Assembly: GCA_013396995.1 (NCBI GenBank)
Contig: VWZP01010355.1
Coordinates: forward strand, 186,001-250,000
DNA from: Dicaeum eximium
Lineage: Eukaryota; Chordata; Aves; Passeriformes; Dicaeidae
Length of the DNA stretch: 64,000 nucleotides
Direction: 5' to 3'
Shown: piece after piece, positions 11,746 through 23,879 of the stretch
Layout: each line of letters begins with the position of its first letter
Position numbering within the stretch: the first letter of the stretch is position 1
Notes under the pieces: model-generated
Told to the model about the DNA's origin: nothing
Databases searched by the model: none
What the model saw: only the letters and a program-made list of their open reading frames with translations
Made by a program: the position numbers and the translations under genes

Positions 11746-13205
11746 TGACACAGACTTTAGGCTGGGACTATTTTGCCCATAGTTTCCTGGGGTTTTTTGT
11801 TTTCCCAGCTCTTTGTAAGCTGCCAGGAGTTGTCCTGGTGTGCCTTTACTGTGTCCTTGTGGTACCGTCCCACACAGGGTTCCCTGTCATGGCACAGCTC
11901 AGTTAGGAGATAAATTAGAACTGGAGAGGTCACGCAACATTTTTCTCTGATTTCTTTGCATATCGCCTTGCTGATGAGCCATGGAAGTCCTGGAGCTTCT
12001 TCTCTTCCAGCTTAGTTAATTCACTGTCCCACACTGCTTCGTCCTGGATTCCAGGATCCTCCAGCTCTTCGGACACAAAATTAAGACATTTCCACTTGTG
12101 CTGCTCCAAGTTGACCTGTGGATGAAGCTCTTTCTCTCCCCCTTTCTCTGAGTTTCTTCGCGTTTTGGTTGAGGAAGAACATCAGCCCCTAAGAGCTTTT
12201 GGAACAGGGATCAATAACAATTGGATTCTTCTGATCGGCTCTAGGCGCCCCAGGCAAGGAATAACATTTGGCAATACAAGCTCAGAGCAAAAATTCCCTC
12301 CCAGGTCCCCCACCTCTTCCCTCTCTCATTATCAGGCATCAAGTCTCAGCTCCTGGCAGCTCCTCACACACAACTCTTTTATCGCCAGCCTTTCTCCTTC
12401 CTGATGAGGTGGAAGGAGGCTCATTTTCCCCACTAGGAGCAGTTTTCCTGCCTAGAACAATCTGCCAGCTCTTACCACAGCCCTCCCTGTCATTTATCCA
12501 TCCCCACTAAAGCTGAAACCTTCCCCAGCTCAGGAGGGGCAGATTTAATTAACCTGCTATTTTCTGCCCTTCTCATTAGATCATTAATGAGAGTTCTAAT
12601 GAGCCTGGGTGTGATGATTGTCCCAGTTGCCTGTCACAGCCCGTGTCCTCCTCTCCATACATCAGCCACTGAACACTGAGTTGGGATCTTCTAGGCAGAA
12701 GCAGGGATTCCTCCATGGAATGATGTGGACCCAGTCCAGCAGCAGCTGTCAGGAATGAGCTCCTTGATGCTGCAGCGTGGTGTGGTCCTGCCTGTGGGCT
12801 GAGGGTGCAGGGCCTGTCCCTCAAGCCAGGCTTTAGAAGAATAAAACAAACAGATCTCCCTCCATTGTGCTCCTGGGTGCCTTAGGAATGCTAAAAAATG
12901 GTGACACACCCCTGGACACTTCTGGAAGCCTCTCCATGCCCAACTGGCCAAGCAAACCCTGTGTACTCCATCAGCACCTGGGGATGAAAATGTGCACCTT
13001 CACACTGCTGGGTGGTAAGGAATTCATGTGCCAGAAAAGTGCCTGAAATTTCATCTAAATTTCACACCTAAACTTCCCAGGCAGCTGGGATGAGTTTGAG
13101 AGGTGCAGTGGCAGCTGCATTTCAGGTATGGCAGCTCCTGGGCACATTTGCCACTGCAAGAGGCCCCCTTATCCCAAGGATGGGTCACTGCTGCTGCTTC
13201 ACTCA
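11746..13205. other. Intronic sequence with a homeobox-motif patch, no gene
   Basis: The patch at 12540-12610 contains TTTAATTAACC, CATTAGATCATTAATGAG and TTCTAATGAGCC. No repeat or exon recognised elsewhere in the interval. Confidence 0.4.
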
Positions 13206-13780
13206 TTGAACCACAGAACAGTCTGCGTTGGCAGGGACCTTTTAAATGTCATTCCCTGCCATGGGCAGGGACACCTTCCACTGTCCCAGGCTGCTCCAAG
13301 CCCCATCCAACCTGGCTCCATCCAACTGCCAGGGATCCAGGGGCAGCCACAGCTTCTCTGGGCACCCTGTGCCAGGGCCTGCCCACCCTCCCAGGGAACA
13401 ATTCCTTCCCAATATCCCATCCATCCCTGCCCTCTGGCAGTGGGAAGCCATTCCCTGTGTCCTGTCCCTCCATCCCTGGTCCCCAGTCCCTCTCCAGCTC
13501 TCCTGGAGCACCTTTAGCCCCTGGAAGGGGCTCTGAGCTCTCCCTGGAGCCTTCTCCTCTCCAGGTGAGCACCCCCAGCTCTCCCAGCCTGGCTCCAGAG
13601 CAGAGAGGCTCCAGCCCTTGGAGCATCTCCATGGCCTCCTCTGGACTTGCTGCAGCAGCTCCAGGTCCCTCCTGTGCTGGGCCCCAGGGCTGGGGCAGCT
13701 CTGCAGGTGGGGTCTCACCTGAGTGGGGCAGAGGGACAGAATTCCCTCCCTTGGTCCCCTACTCTGTGGGATCAGCCCAG
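13206..13780 (-). mobile_element. CR1 LINE 3' fragment, one of the longer short copies
   Basis: Reads from the 3' end (ACCACAGAACAGTCTGCG, TGCCATGGGCAGGGACACC) through CACCCTGTGCCAGGGCCTGC and CCATCCATCCCTGCCCTCTG to CTGAGTGGGGCAGAGGGACA and ATCAGCCCAG. It keeps the CCATCCATCC segment that is expanded to ATCT repeats in the copy at 48 kb. Confidence 0.9.
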
Positions 13781-15607
13781 AACATACACAAAACCGATCA
13801 GAATTTGTTCCTGGTTTCTTTGTCACCTGATTTGCTGTCACCTTCCTGCAGAGCTGGTGCTGCCCCATGTGGGTCTGACCAGGCTGTGCACAAGGGAAGA
13901 GGGTTTGGGCTGTTTTCCCAGAAAAAAGGCTGTGTGAGGGGGATGTGACCCCAAATAACAGCTAAGGAGGAAAATAGGAAGAAGAAGCCACAGGTGGTGA
14001 AGCACAACCAGCAGCATCACATCCTGGGAGGAAACATTTCCATGATTAGTGATCTAGGATTTGGACTCTGGATTGTCTGAGTTTGCTCTGAAAAAGTCCT
14101 CAGGGAAGGGAAGGCAGAGACAGAGGCATCAGAAGTAGTGACAATTTGGAATTCCCAGCTTCACTCCAGAGCATTCCTGGTTTTCCTGTGAGAGGTCCCA
14201 TGATGCGCCACATGAGGCTGGGAGGGGATTTGCTGGACAATTTTTGTAGAGTTTTGGGGTTGAGAGGTGGGAATACTGAGCAGGTGTGGGAACCAAAGCA
14301 GGCACCAAGAACATTTTGTGAAGTGATGTCTGGAGAATTCCTGCTGGAACCAGCAGGGTTTGTGCTCCTTGTCCTTCCTCCTGTCAGATGTTGCACAAAT
14401 TATTTTCCCAGGGAAAGGAGAGTTGGCTTTCACTCTGCCAGGAAAAAAAAGAGCAGGAGAACATGTGGAGATGGGTTTTTTCTGTCTTCAAATCCAGAAG
14501 ATTAACTCTTCTTTTTCCTTGACTTGCATTATATGAGAAATTCCCCCCCAAAAAGCCATGTGAATGTGCTGGGATGAGGCTTTTCCAGGCTGAAAGAGAT
14601 GGGATATTCTGCTTGGAAATGAATATATTACCCATGAGGTGCCATTTCGATGCCTGATGTTATTGCTCCTGCAGGTTTGAGCTGTCCAGTGGTATTTCTG
14701 TGATTCTGCTGTATTTTCTATTCATAATTTGACTAATTTCTTCCCTTCTTTTTTTCACTTGAGTTCATTCCTTTGACAAGATTATTCATATTTCCCCCAT
14801 ATCAGCAGTTGGTCCTTGGTCTCCCTTTCATGCTGAAGGAGGTGAATTAAACAAAGATGGCAAATGAAATGGAAAGAAATTCACTTAGTCCCATGAAATA
14901 TTAACAGGCACTTATGGGAAGTGAGCCCTGCTGCTCTGAAAGGGCTCTGCTGGAGGGAGGGACCTTCAGTGTGGGAATTCTCTGTCCCCTTGGGCATTTG
15001 CAGGGCCTGGCTATGGGATGGTGGTTGTCTTCAATCAAATTCCTGGTTTGGTTCCTTCAATTAAGAAATGAGCCCCAGGGTCTGAACTCAGGGACAGCCT
15101 GACCCTGTGTGCTTGGTGTGGAAGAGGAAGGACAGGTGGCCGTGCCACCAGGGCATGCAGGGATGACAGGAATGCCCAGTCCTGGGGACAAACAGCTCCC
15201 ATGGAAAGGAGAAAATACTGTTCTTATTCAAGGAAATCTTTTCTTTCCTCTGCAATGATCCTGAATGCTTAAACAACTTGTCTGTGGAGAGGGATGCCCA
15301 GCTGCGATGAGAGCATCCACCAGGATGGTTTGTGGACAATAATCCCACATGGATGGATGCTCCAGCCCCTTTCTAAGGAGTGTGTGTGGGAGCATGGCCA
15401 GAACTTGATGACAAGATCCTGGTTCTGATTCCTTATAAACCTGAAAACAAGAGGATTCCCAGAGGCAGGGAAGGCCAGGGAAGGTTGGAAGCAGCAAGTG
15501 TGAAAGCCCTGGAGGTGAGGAGAGGCTGCTCAGCTCGAGATCTGTGCTGTGGAGAAAGAGGAGATGTTAACAGAGCTAAGGATCAAGTGCACAGAAATCC
15601 AGAGAAA
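13781..15607. other. Intronic sequence, nothing recognised
   Basis: No repeat family, exon or RNA gene identified. A/T-rich stretch at 14690-14900 without clear motifs. Confidence 0.45.
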
Positions 15608-15780
15608 AATACCTGGAAAAGCACTGGAACAGGCTGTCTAGGGAGTCATTATCCCTGGGTGTGCTCCAGAAACATGTCCCTGTGGCACTTGGGGACACGG
15701 TTCAATGGCACTGGGTTGGCATTTGGACTTGGAAATCTTAGAGGGCTTTTCCAACCTTATTGATTCTGCAATTCCATGAA
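15608..15780 (+). mobile_element. CR1 LINE 3'-end fragment
   Basis: CACTGGAACAGGCTGTCTAG, GTGGCACTTGGGGACACGG and GGGCTTTTCCAACCTTATTG followed by ATTCTGCAATTCCATGA. Confidence 0.8.
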
Positions 15781-16079
15781 ATACCAATAATTTCCACTGC
15801 TATATTTCCCAGAATTTCTTTCTAAACCCAGTTGGTTTTTTTTTTTCCTGATGTTGTTTTTAAAGGTATTGCTGTCACAATTATTTATTGATGGCATCAC
15901 CTTGATGCCAGCAAGTGCCGGGCTTGGACCGATGTCTTGGTGGATGAAATGTGCACAAATTCCCCAGCCTCTGCTCATATGTCTGGATTATCGTAATAAA
16001 TTCCGATTTATGTCAGGCACTTGATTTCCATGGTGGAGAATATCCTATCCATGGAATCAATGGACAGTCATTAAATAGA

Positions 16080-16265
16080 TTAAGAAACAGGCAGCTTAAA
16101 GCCCTCAAAATGCGATTGTTGGTGGAGGATCAGTGCAGAACAAGCTGCTTGTACAGGAGCTTTGCAGGATTCAACTTCCACCCTGCTGTATTTCTCTATT
16201 TTCATGAATGATCCACAAAACATTTATAAATTACTGCCCGTGAAGTTGGCAGCTGACTGAGATTT
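16080..16265 (+). mobile_element. Ancient CR1/L3-like ORF2 remnant (tentative)
   Basis: The anchor is the pair TTTCTCTATTTTCATGAATGATC and GTGAAGTTGGCAGCTGACT, spaced as in the CR1 RT core upstream of the FADD motif. Heavily mutated, so the boundaries are guesses. Confidence 0.35.
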
Positions 16266-17394
16266 TACCCTGATAATAAAGCTGAAGGCAGGACTCTAAT
16301 GCAGAGCAACTGCAACTTCCTGGGAGACTGGCAGCAGGAAACCAAGGAATCTAAATCCAGCCAGGTGCTCGGCACTTGTCTGGGAGCAGGGAATGGGGGC
16401 CTCTCCGGCAGCCTGGGAGCTGCAGGGTCTACAACTGATTTAAGGCCCCATTGGAGAACAGTGATTATTGTCATTTAGTGTCCTGTAGTGGGGAAATGGA
16501 TGGACACAGGGAAGAGGGGAGGCTGCAAGTGGAACAGGAGCTTTTATCCACCTGGAATGAAAAGCAGGAGGGGGCTCTCATTTATCTGCCTGCAATGAGA
16601 CCTTGAACTGAGGACTTTGGGCATGGAAGTCTGGTGTGAATTCCTGGTGGAATTGTGTGAGATCTCAGGGTGGTTGTGAGCTGAGGTGACAGCAGCTCAG
16701 CCCAGCACCAGGGGCTCAAATCCTGCTGGGCTGCAGGATCCTTTCCCCCTTGCTTACTTCCTGATTTATAGGAAAACAAGAAGTTGTTTAATCAGCAGCC
16801 TGTTGTGTCCTTGTCTTCCTTGGCTTCAGGAGCTGCACATTTCAGAGGAATATGCTTATTTATAGAGTTGTGGGTGTTGTGCTCCTCACCTGGGGAGCAT
16901 GGCTGAGTGAGCTGCACTCACCTGAGACACACACCCTTACCAAAAACCAGTCCCAGCTTTATCTGGGAATGAAAGGACGAGCCAGGGATGTGTGCCAGGA
17001 GCTGGGAGAGAGGCTGAGGGAAAAGGGGAAAGGATGGAGAGGGAGAGTATGGCTGAACTGGAGGGGCTGGGTGTCCCAGGGGGGGATGAGGAATGTCCTG
17101 AGCCTGCTGAAGGCCACAGTTGAGGTAGAGACCTCACAGATCACAGCACAGCTCTACTCCTCCCCTGCTCCAGGTAACAAACCTTGGGATACCTGTAGAG
17201 CTCTGGTCCTCCAGGCTCAGCAAGGGGAGAAACAAGTTGTGAGCAGGGCAGATAAATCTGATCTCCAGTCCCCTGTGTCTGCTCCTCTTTTCCAGCTGTT
17301 CTCTGGGAACTTGGCTGTGTCTAAGGTTGGAGTTGAAATGTTCTCCCCGTCCCTGTCCTGCCTGAGCTGCCAGGGGGTGTTTGCTCACTCTGCA

Positions 17395-17420
17395 TACACA
17401 CACACACACACACACACACA
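17395..17420. repeat. (CA)13 microsatellite
   Basis: Uninterrupted AC/CA dinucleotide run. Confidence 0.95.
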
Positions 17421-18179
17421 ACCAAACGAGGCCATGGGGGATGTTTCGAACTACTTTCCCTTCCAGTCTCTTTCCTAAACTTCATCCGTGCACTCCACAC
17501 AATGCAGATGCTGGGGCTGCGAGCAAAAACTGACATAATGTTATTTTAGTGGAAAACCAAGGAAATGCTGCCTTGGACAAGGGGGCTATTCCAGAAGCTG
17601 TGGGGGTGGCATTTGCAGCTGGCAGAGGGCGCAGTCCCAGATGGCTGGGGGGAGCAGGTGTAAATTCCATGTGGAGCTTCACCTCTCCTCTCCCTGAGTC
17701 ACTCACACACAGAGCAGCCACAGCGCCAGGTCTGGAGCTGCAGGAAACTCTCTTTCTTCCTGAGAAGGTTTTGAAGCATTCCTGAGGTACTTTGTGCCCC
17801 AAGGGGGACCTAAATCACCTCAGGAACCTGAGTTTCCTTCCTTTGGACACCTGTTTGTCTCTGATTTTTTACAGCTATGGCATAGATAATCCTGACTTCT
17901 GGAAGAGCTGCTTGTGATTCACAGTGAATATTTTGTCACTTCATTCTTCCCAGCATGGGGATGGAATGGTGTCAGGATCACACATGATCCTGCTCGTGCA
18001 GTGTGCTGGATGCATCCCATCTGGATAGGATGGGAATGAGGATTGGGATTACTTAAGATGCCCTCAGCAGAGTGCTGGAACCAGGAACAGCTTTTCTGGT
18101 CTTGTTCTTAGGGATCTGTTGGGTTTGGCTTTACTGGGCTGGGTGTGGGTTTTGGCCATGGGACTCTAATCAAAAGGCA

Positions 18180-18410
18180 GCATGACAGGAACAGATCTGG
18201 GGAAAAAATCTTTCCCTTTGAGGGTCAGAAGACCCTGGCACAGGGTGCCCAGAGATGCTGGATCCTAGATCCCTGGAAGTGTCCAAGGCCAGGTTGGACG
18301 GGGCTTGGAGCACCCTGGGATAGTGGAAGGTGTCCCTGCCCATGGCAGGGGAAGGAATGAGATGGGATTTAAGGTCCCTTCCCACCCAAACCATCCCATA
18401 ATCCTGTGAC
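18180..18410 (+). mobile_element. CR1 LINE 3'-end fragment
   Basis: CTGGCACAGGGTGCCCAGAG, GTCCAAGGCCAGGTTGGACG and TTTAAGGTCCCTTCCCACCC with tail CCATCCCATAATCCTGTGA. Confidence 0.9.
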
Positions 18411-18472
18411 AGCTGTGACAATACCATGGCCATTGGTGGCTGTCACTTGGAGAAAGTGCAGCTGTGACATTT

Positions 18473-18548
18473 TATATAACCCTGGAATGGTTCGGGTGGG
18501 AAGACACCTTAAAGATGAACTCATTCCAACCCATCTGGTTCTCCCAGG
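18473..18548 (-). mobile_element. CR1 LINE 3'-end remnant
   Basis: CCTGGAATGGTTCGGGTGGG, AAGACACCTTAAAGATGAAC and CATTCCAACCCATCTGG read as a reverse-complement CR1 end, 60 bases from the + strand copy just upstream. Confidence 0.6.
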
Positions 18549-19199
18549 CTGTGAGGAAGGAGCCCTCCCTCCTCCTCCTCCTCAGCTCCCTGTGCTTGGT
18601 GTGGCTGGGCCCAGCCTGGCAGGTGCCCAGTGCAGCCCTGGTAGGTGGATCAGGAGCACAGCAGCTACTCAGAGCTGCTCTCCAACATCAATTCAGTGGG
18701 ATTTGGAGAGCTCAGCAAGTGCCTGCAGGCTATTAGGGATCTCCCCCTGTCCTGCAGCCTTCCTGCCCATTCTCTTCCTCTTTTTGTGCCCATTTTTCCC
18801 AGGAGTGCCTCAAGTTCTCCAAATGCACATTTCAGGTCATGTGCTTTCACCTTCTCTCTGGGCACTGGGCTTTTTCTGCCTCTCATCCAACTCCCACAGC
18901 CTTGGGTTCCTGCCTTTGGCACAGCCAGCCCCTGCTCTGTGCATCTCCAAGAGATTTTGCCCTCTCCTCCTGCTGTCACTGTGGAATTTGGTACCTGGCA
19001 AAAGATCAAGTCAAACTCACCTGCTACGAACCAAATCCCCACAAATCCCATATGCTCCATGGAGTCCAGAGCCTGCTGCTGTGGTGCAGGGGCTCTGTGG
19101 TGTTACACTAGTGGAGAGGACACCAGGACAAGACTTTGCACGGTGTGCTCAGGAGAGCTGGACATATCCATGGTTATTCCAGCTCCAGACATGATCACA

Positions 19200-21058
19200 T
19201 CCTGAAAAGGGCCACACTCCTGCATGCAGCGGAGAAACCAGTTCTGAGGAAGGACAATAAAAAATGTTTTTACAAATATATTAATGGTAAAAGGAAGGGT
19301 CAAACCAACCTTTGCTCTTTACTAGATGAGAAAGGGAACTTAGTAACTACAGATGAGGAAAAGGCAGAAGTGCTTAATGACTACTTTGCCTCTGTCTTTA
19401 GTGGGAAGATGGCTTGTCCCCAGGACAGCTGTCCTCCTCTTGGGTGGATTGATGGTGCTATGGAACAGAATGGTCCCCCTATTATCCAAGAGGAGGCAGT
19501 CAGAGAGCCGCTGAGATGCTTGGATATTCATAAATCTATGGGACCAGATGGGATACATCCTAGGGTGATGAGGGAGCTGGCAGATGAATTTGCGAAGCCA
19601 CTCTCCATCATTTACCAACAGTCTTGGATCACTGGCGAGGTTCCAGATGACTGGAAGCTGGCCAATGTGACACCCATTCATAAAAAGGGTAGGAGGGAGG
19701 ATCCTAGTAACTATAGGCCAGTTAGCCTGACCTCAGTACCTGGCAAGATAATGGAGCAGTTTGTACTGAGTGTCATCACGCAGCACTTACAGGACGGCCA
19801 GGGTATCAGACCCAGCCAGCATGGGTTTAGGAGGGGTAGGTCGTGTTTGACCAATCTGATCTCCTTTTATGACCAGGTGACCCGCCTAGTGGATGCAGGA
19901 AGGGCTGTGGATGTTGTCTATTTGGACTTCAGCAAGGCCTTTGACACTGTACCCCACAGCATACTCCTGGAAAAGCTGGCAGCCCTCGGCTTGGGCAGGA
20001 GCTCTCTTTGCTGGGTTAAGAACTGGCTGGATGGCCGGGCCCAGAGAGTGGTGGTGAACGGGGCTGCATCCAGCTGGGGACAGTCACCAGTGGTGTCCCT
20101 CAGGGATCTGGGCTGGGGCCAGTTCTATTTATTTTTATTGATGACATGGACGAGGGGATTGAGTCCTTTATTAGTAAATTTGCAGACGACACTAAGCTGG
20201 GAGCGTGTGTCGATCTGTTGGAAGGTAGAAAAGCTCTGCAAAGAGACCTGGAACGATTGGATGTATGGGCTAAGACTAACAAGATGAAGTTTAATAAGTC
20301 CAAGTGCCGAGTCCTGCATTTTGGCCACAATAACCCTCTGCAGCGTTACAGGCTGGGGATGGTGTGGCTGGACAGTGCCCAGGCACAAAGGGACCTGGGG
20401 GTACTGGTCGACAGCCGGCTGAACATGAGCCAGCAGTGTGCCCTGGTGGCCAAGAAGGCCAACGGCATCCTGGCCTGTATCAGGAATGGTGTGGCCAGCA
20501 GGAGCAGGGAGGTCATTCTTCCCTTGTACTCGGCACTGGTAAGGCCGCACCTTGAGTACTGTGTCCAGTTCTGGGCCCCTCAGTTCAGGAAGGACATTGA
20601 GATGCTGGAGCGCGTTCAGAGGAGGGCAACGAGGCTGGTGAGGGGCTTGGAACACAAGCTCTGTGAGGAACGACTGAGGGAACTGGGGTTATTTAGCCTG
20701 GAGAAAAGGAGACTCAGGGGTGACCTTATTGCCCTCTACAATTTCCTGAAAGGTGGCTACAGTCAGGTGGGGGTTGGTCTCTTTTTCCAAGCAGCGACCG
20801 ACAGAACTAGAGGACACAGTCTCAAGCTGCGTCAAGGGAAATTTAGGTTAGATATTAGGAAAAAGTTCTTTACAGAAAGAGTGATCAGGTACTGGAATAG
20901 CCTACCCAGGGAGGTGGTGGAGTCACCATCCCTGGATGTGTTTAAAAAAAGACTGGATGAGGCACTGGATGCCATGGTTTAGTTGAAGTGTTAGGGCTGG
21001 GTTGGACTCAATGATCTTAAAGGTCCCTTCCAACCTTGCAATTCTGTGATTCTGTGAA
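19200..21058 (+). mobile_element. CR1 LINE, 5'-truncated copy with reverse transcriptase region
   Basis: The most complete CR1 in the window. The endonuclease part is missing. The frame 19202-20085 encodes the RT region (NDYFASVFSGK, MGPDGIHPRVMRELAD, YRPVSLTSVPGKIMEQ, QHGFRRGRSCLTNL, YLDFSKAFDTVPH). After a shift near 20085-20095 the frame continues with the SGVPQGS-like region, FIDDMDEG and the catalytic FADD motif (about 20178-20190), then the ORF2 C-terminus (RDLGVLVDSRLNMS, LEYCVQFWAP, RRATRLVRGL, LFSLEKRRLRGDLIALYNFL) to a TAG at 20980-20982. The 3' UTR ends ATTCTGTGATTCTGTGA at 21056. Dead as an autonomous element because of truncation and frameshift. The 5' edge is uncertain by about 50 bases. 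Confidence 0.95.
19202..20982 (+). pseudogene. CR1 ORF2 remnant (reverse transcriptase), frameshifted
   Basis: Two overlapping frames, 19136-20287 and 20146-20982, carry consecutive parts of one CR1 ORF2. The break coincides with a short direct repeat (CCAGT...), consistent with a small deletion of 7 bases or an equivalent 1-mod-3 change. Motifs equivalent to RT blocks 1-7 are visible, and FADD replaces the more general YADD, which is normal for CR1. No endonuclease domain. Confidence 0.85.
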
Positions 21059-21622
21059 AGGGAATACTGGTAGTTTGGATGGGCCAGCAGCATCGGAGAC
21101 CTGCATTGTCTGCACAGAAAGGACCAGGGTTGAACTGTGTCAAGCCCAGGACTGGAATAAACCCACCTAAGAGGCCTTTCCCATAGGAATTCTCCATGTT
21201 TTACTTTCAGCTCATAATTTTCTCCCTTTAAAAGGTCAGGAACTTTCCCCTTCCAGATGTGCCACAAATGGAAAGAGGACAGGTGGCAACCATGTTGCCA
21301 GATTTATTTTGTGTTACATGAGAACAGCTGAAAATTCTGCTTGTGCTGATTGACCGGGCAGAGAGAGCCCCACCAGGTGAGGGGCAGAGCACAGCACTGG
21401 CAGGAGCACTCACTGCAAAATGGGCTGGTGTATCCATTCAATTTTCCAGTGCCTATCCACAGTAAACACGATTAACTAGGTCAGGTTTTCAGTGCTTAAG
21501 AACCTTCAAGATTATTCCTGATTTTGTGAAAATAATTTTAAATACCATCTTTAACCTGTTGGGGTTGGCCAAGTCCTTATTTATTGTTCCCTGTGAGGGA
21601 GGGGAAGGTACTGAAATGGAGT

Positions 21623-21658
21623 TTCCAGAGAAACTCCAACTTCCAGAGAAACTCCAAC
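21623..21658. repeat. 18-bp tandem duplication
   Basis: Two identical copies of TTCCAGAGAAACTCCAAC at 21623-21640 and 21641-21658. Confidence 0.95.
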
Positions 21659-21669
21659 TTCAGTAAAAG

Positions 21670-21779
21670 TCCATCTGAACCCCTGCATAGGTTTGTTTAA
21701 ACCTCTTTAGCTGTCCATCTGAACCTCTGCAAAATTCCATTTAAATTTCTGCCCAATTCCATCTGTACCTCTGCCATGT
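21670..21779. repeat. 22-bp degenerate tandem repeat, five units
   Basis: Units at 21670, 21692, 21714, 21736 and 21758 share the frame TCCATCTGAACCTCTGC plus 5 bases. The second unit is the most diverged (TTTGTTTAAACCTCTTTAGC). It adjoins the 18-bp duplication but has a different unit. Confidence 0.8.
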
Positions 21780-23780
21780 CCAAGCTGCCCCTGCATCCCA
21801 AGTATCGCACTCCCACCCCTGCAGCAAAGAGGAAAAGCCGTGGAGTACAGCAAAAACATCTGGAACAGCATTCCTACAGGGACCTAGGGCTTGGAAGAGG
21901 GGATCCCAAAGAGGGGAAAGAAGGTTTTATGTCTGCTAGGGAGCCAGGGAAGCTCTGCTTCAGGCCGCTGTTTGCCCAGGGCTTGGAGAAGGTGCCAAGG
22001 AAATTCTCTCACTATTTAGAACTGCATTCCCACTCCTGTCTGCTCCTGGATGCCACCCCAGCCCAGCCCAAATCTCCCTGGCCTGGCTCCCTGCAGCTTT
22101 TCTCACCTTCTTTTATTGGAATCAGGACTTTTCCCATCCCCTGGCCTCCCAGGGCACTCCTGGGCTGTAATAATTGATAATTGTTATTGTTAACCAGGGA
22201 CCTGATGACTCCCTTGATATTTCCCCTCAGAAGGGTCCTGGTGACCTTTTCTCTGAGCAGCTCTCACACGTCCGTGCCTTGCAGCAAGCCTTGGGAATTC
22301 AGCAGGATGAAAACCCTCTGGCTACAGAAGAAACTTTAATTTTTGTGCTACTCATCGAGTTCTTGTTCAAATGGGCTGAAATACAAACTGTTCACTCTCC
22401 CCTTCTCCTTCCTCTCCCTGCGCTGCCGAGGGAAATGCTGGCAAAGCACTAAAAGCATAACCCTGAGCAAATGTTCCAGCTAAATCCAGGCTGCTGCCAA
22501 AATTTTGGGAGTGAGGGAGAGCCAGTGGCAGGGATGGGGAGCCCCACAAGTGGGAGCTGTTTTGGCACATCCCAGGAAAGAATGCAGCTGTCCCAGGGAA
22601 GGTTTGTGCTGCCCTGAGCTCCTGGAATGAGCTGGGAGCTCAGCCCTGAGCAGTGCTGAAGAATCAGCGTTCGAACCCCGACAGAGGTTTGGGAGGATGG
22701 AGTGGAGGAATTGAACAAGATATAACTCATTTTTACCTTCTTCCCTTAAAAATATCCCTGCAATATTAAGTCTAAAAATCGCATTAAGGGAGTGTGATTT
22801 AAGAAGGAAAGATGAACACCTGAAGTGAGGAGATGGCACATCCACTGCCTGCCTCCCTGCCGGGATGCATTACAGAAATGACCTTTCAGCCCTGACTCTA
22901 GCTTGGATTTTTCCTGCCCAAACCCTGTTCAGGGCACAGCCTGGATGTTCTGGAGGGACTGTGCTGCCAAAGGCAAGGAAGAGCACCTCAGTCCCAAAGG
23001 TTAATGGGTCTGGATGCAGTCCCAGAGGATGTGGGATCAGGGACAAGCCAGGGGTGGGGGGTTTAGGTACCTAAATTGCTGCCCCTACTGCTGCTCACAT
23101 CCCAGCAGCTCCAGGCAGGGCTGGCACAGGTCTCACACAGAGCTGTGCCAAACCTGCCCACATCACTCCTGCTGCCGCAGGCCCCCAAAGGGTGTCCAAA
23201 AAGCAATTATCTCCCTAGTTTTGGGCCACTGGGATTCATCACCAGTGTTTTGGTGTGAGCTGGGGCTTGAGCTCCAGCCCCTGGAGATGGAGCATCCCCA
23301 GCAGAGCCTGGGCAGAGATTCAGAACCCCAGAGCTCACTCACTCCAGTGACCTCTCTGACTGTCCTACCTAAGAGGGATGTCTGACACCCCAAAATCCCC
23401 ATGGAGATACAGAGGTGCCCCAGGACCTGCTTCAGCCCCAAAATATTGTGCTGCAGCAGCCTGAGGGTGGCAGGGACATGCTCTGCCCCGCAGCTGTGAC
23501 TCTGGTGCCTGTCCCAGGTGTTTCATGGTGGCAAAGCTTCACCCCCATCCTCTCCTTCCAGCTGGAGCCACTCCAGCTGCACCATCATACTCTATCCTTC
23601 CTCTCCGCAGAAGAAGGGAGGGAAACTCCAGGCTACTCTGAGCCAATTGTCCTTCCTCACTGACTTCTGGATTCACCTCCACTTGAAATGCATCAAAGCG
23701 CTGCCCTCTTCCCTGTGGCACAGGCACAGCCCCACCTTTGGCCGCAGGACAAAGCAGGAGGCACCAGGAGCAGCCAAGTG

Positions 23781-23822
23781 CAGAATTTCAAACGATGCCC
23801 ACAGAATTTCAAACAATGCCCG
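23781..23822. repeat. 21-bp tandem duplication
   Basis: CAGAATTTCAAACGATGCCC plus A, followed by the same unit with one internal and one terminal change. Confidence 0.9.
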
Positions 23823-23879
23823 CTCCGAGTGGGGAATTTGGCAGCTCCACTGTGTCCCTACTATAAACAAAGGCAAAAC

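Larger units (their letters stand above)
15781..18177. other. Intronic sequence with an old CR1-like remnant and a CA repeat
   Basis: Most of the interval is unassigned. At 16180-16262 a degraded reading of the RT region (CTATTTTCATGAATGATCC ... GTGAAGTTGGCAGCTGACT) resembles CR1 NIFINDLD...KFADD. A 208-residue open frame at 16852-17478 has no protein features. Confidence 0.4.

Noticed and set aside
13103..13948. 281-residue open frame
   Set aside because: Lies almost entirely over a reverse-oriented CR1 fragment.
16852..17478. 208-residue open frame with a hydrophobic start
   Set aside because: Low-complexity composition, runs through a CA repeat, no splice or domain evidence.
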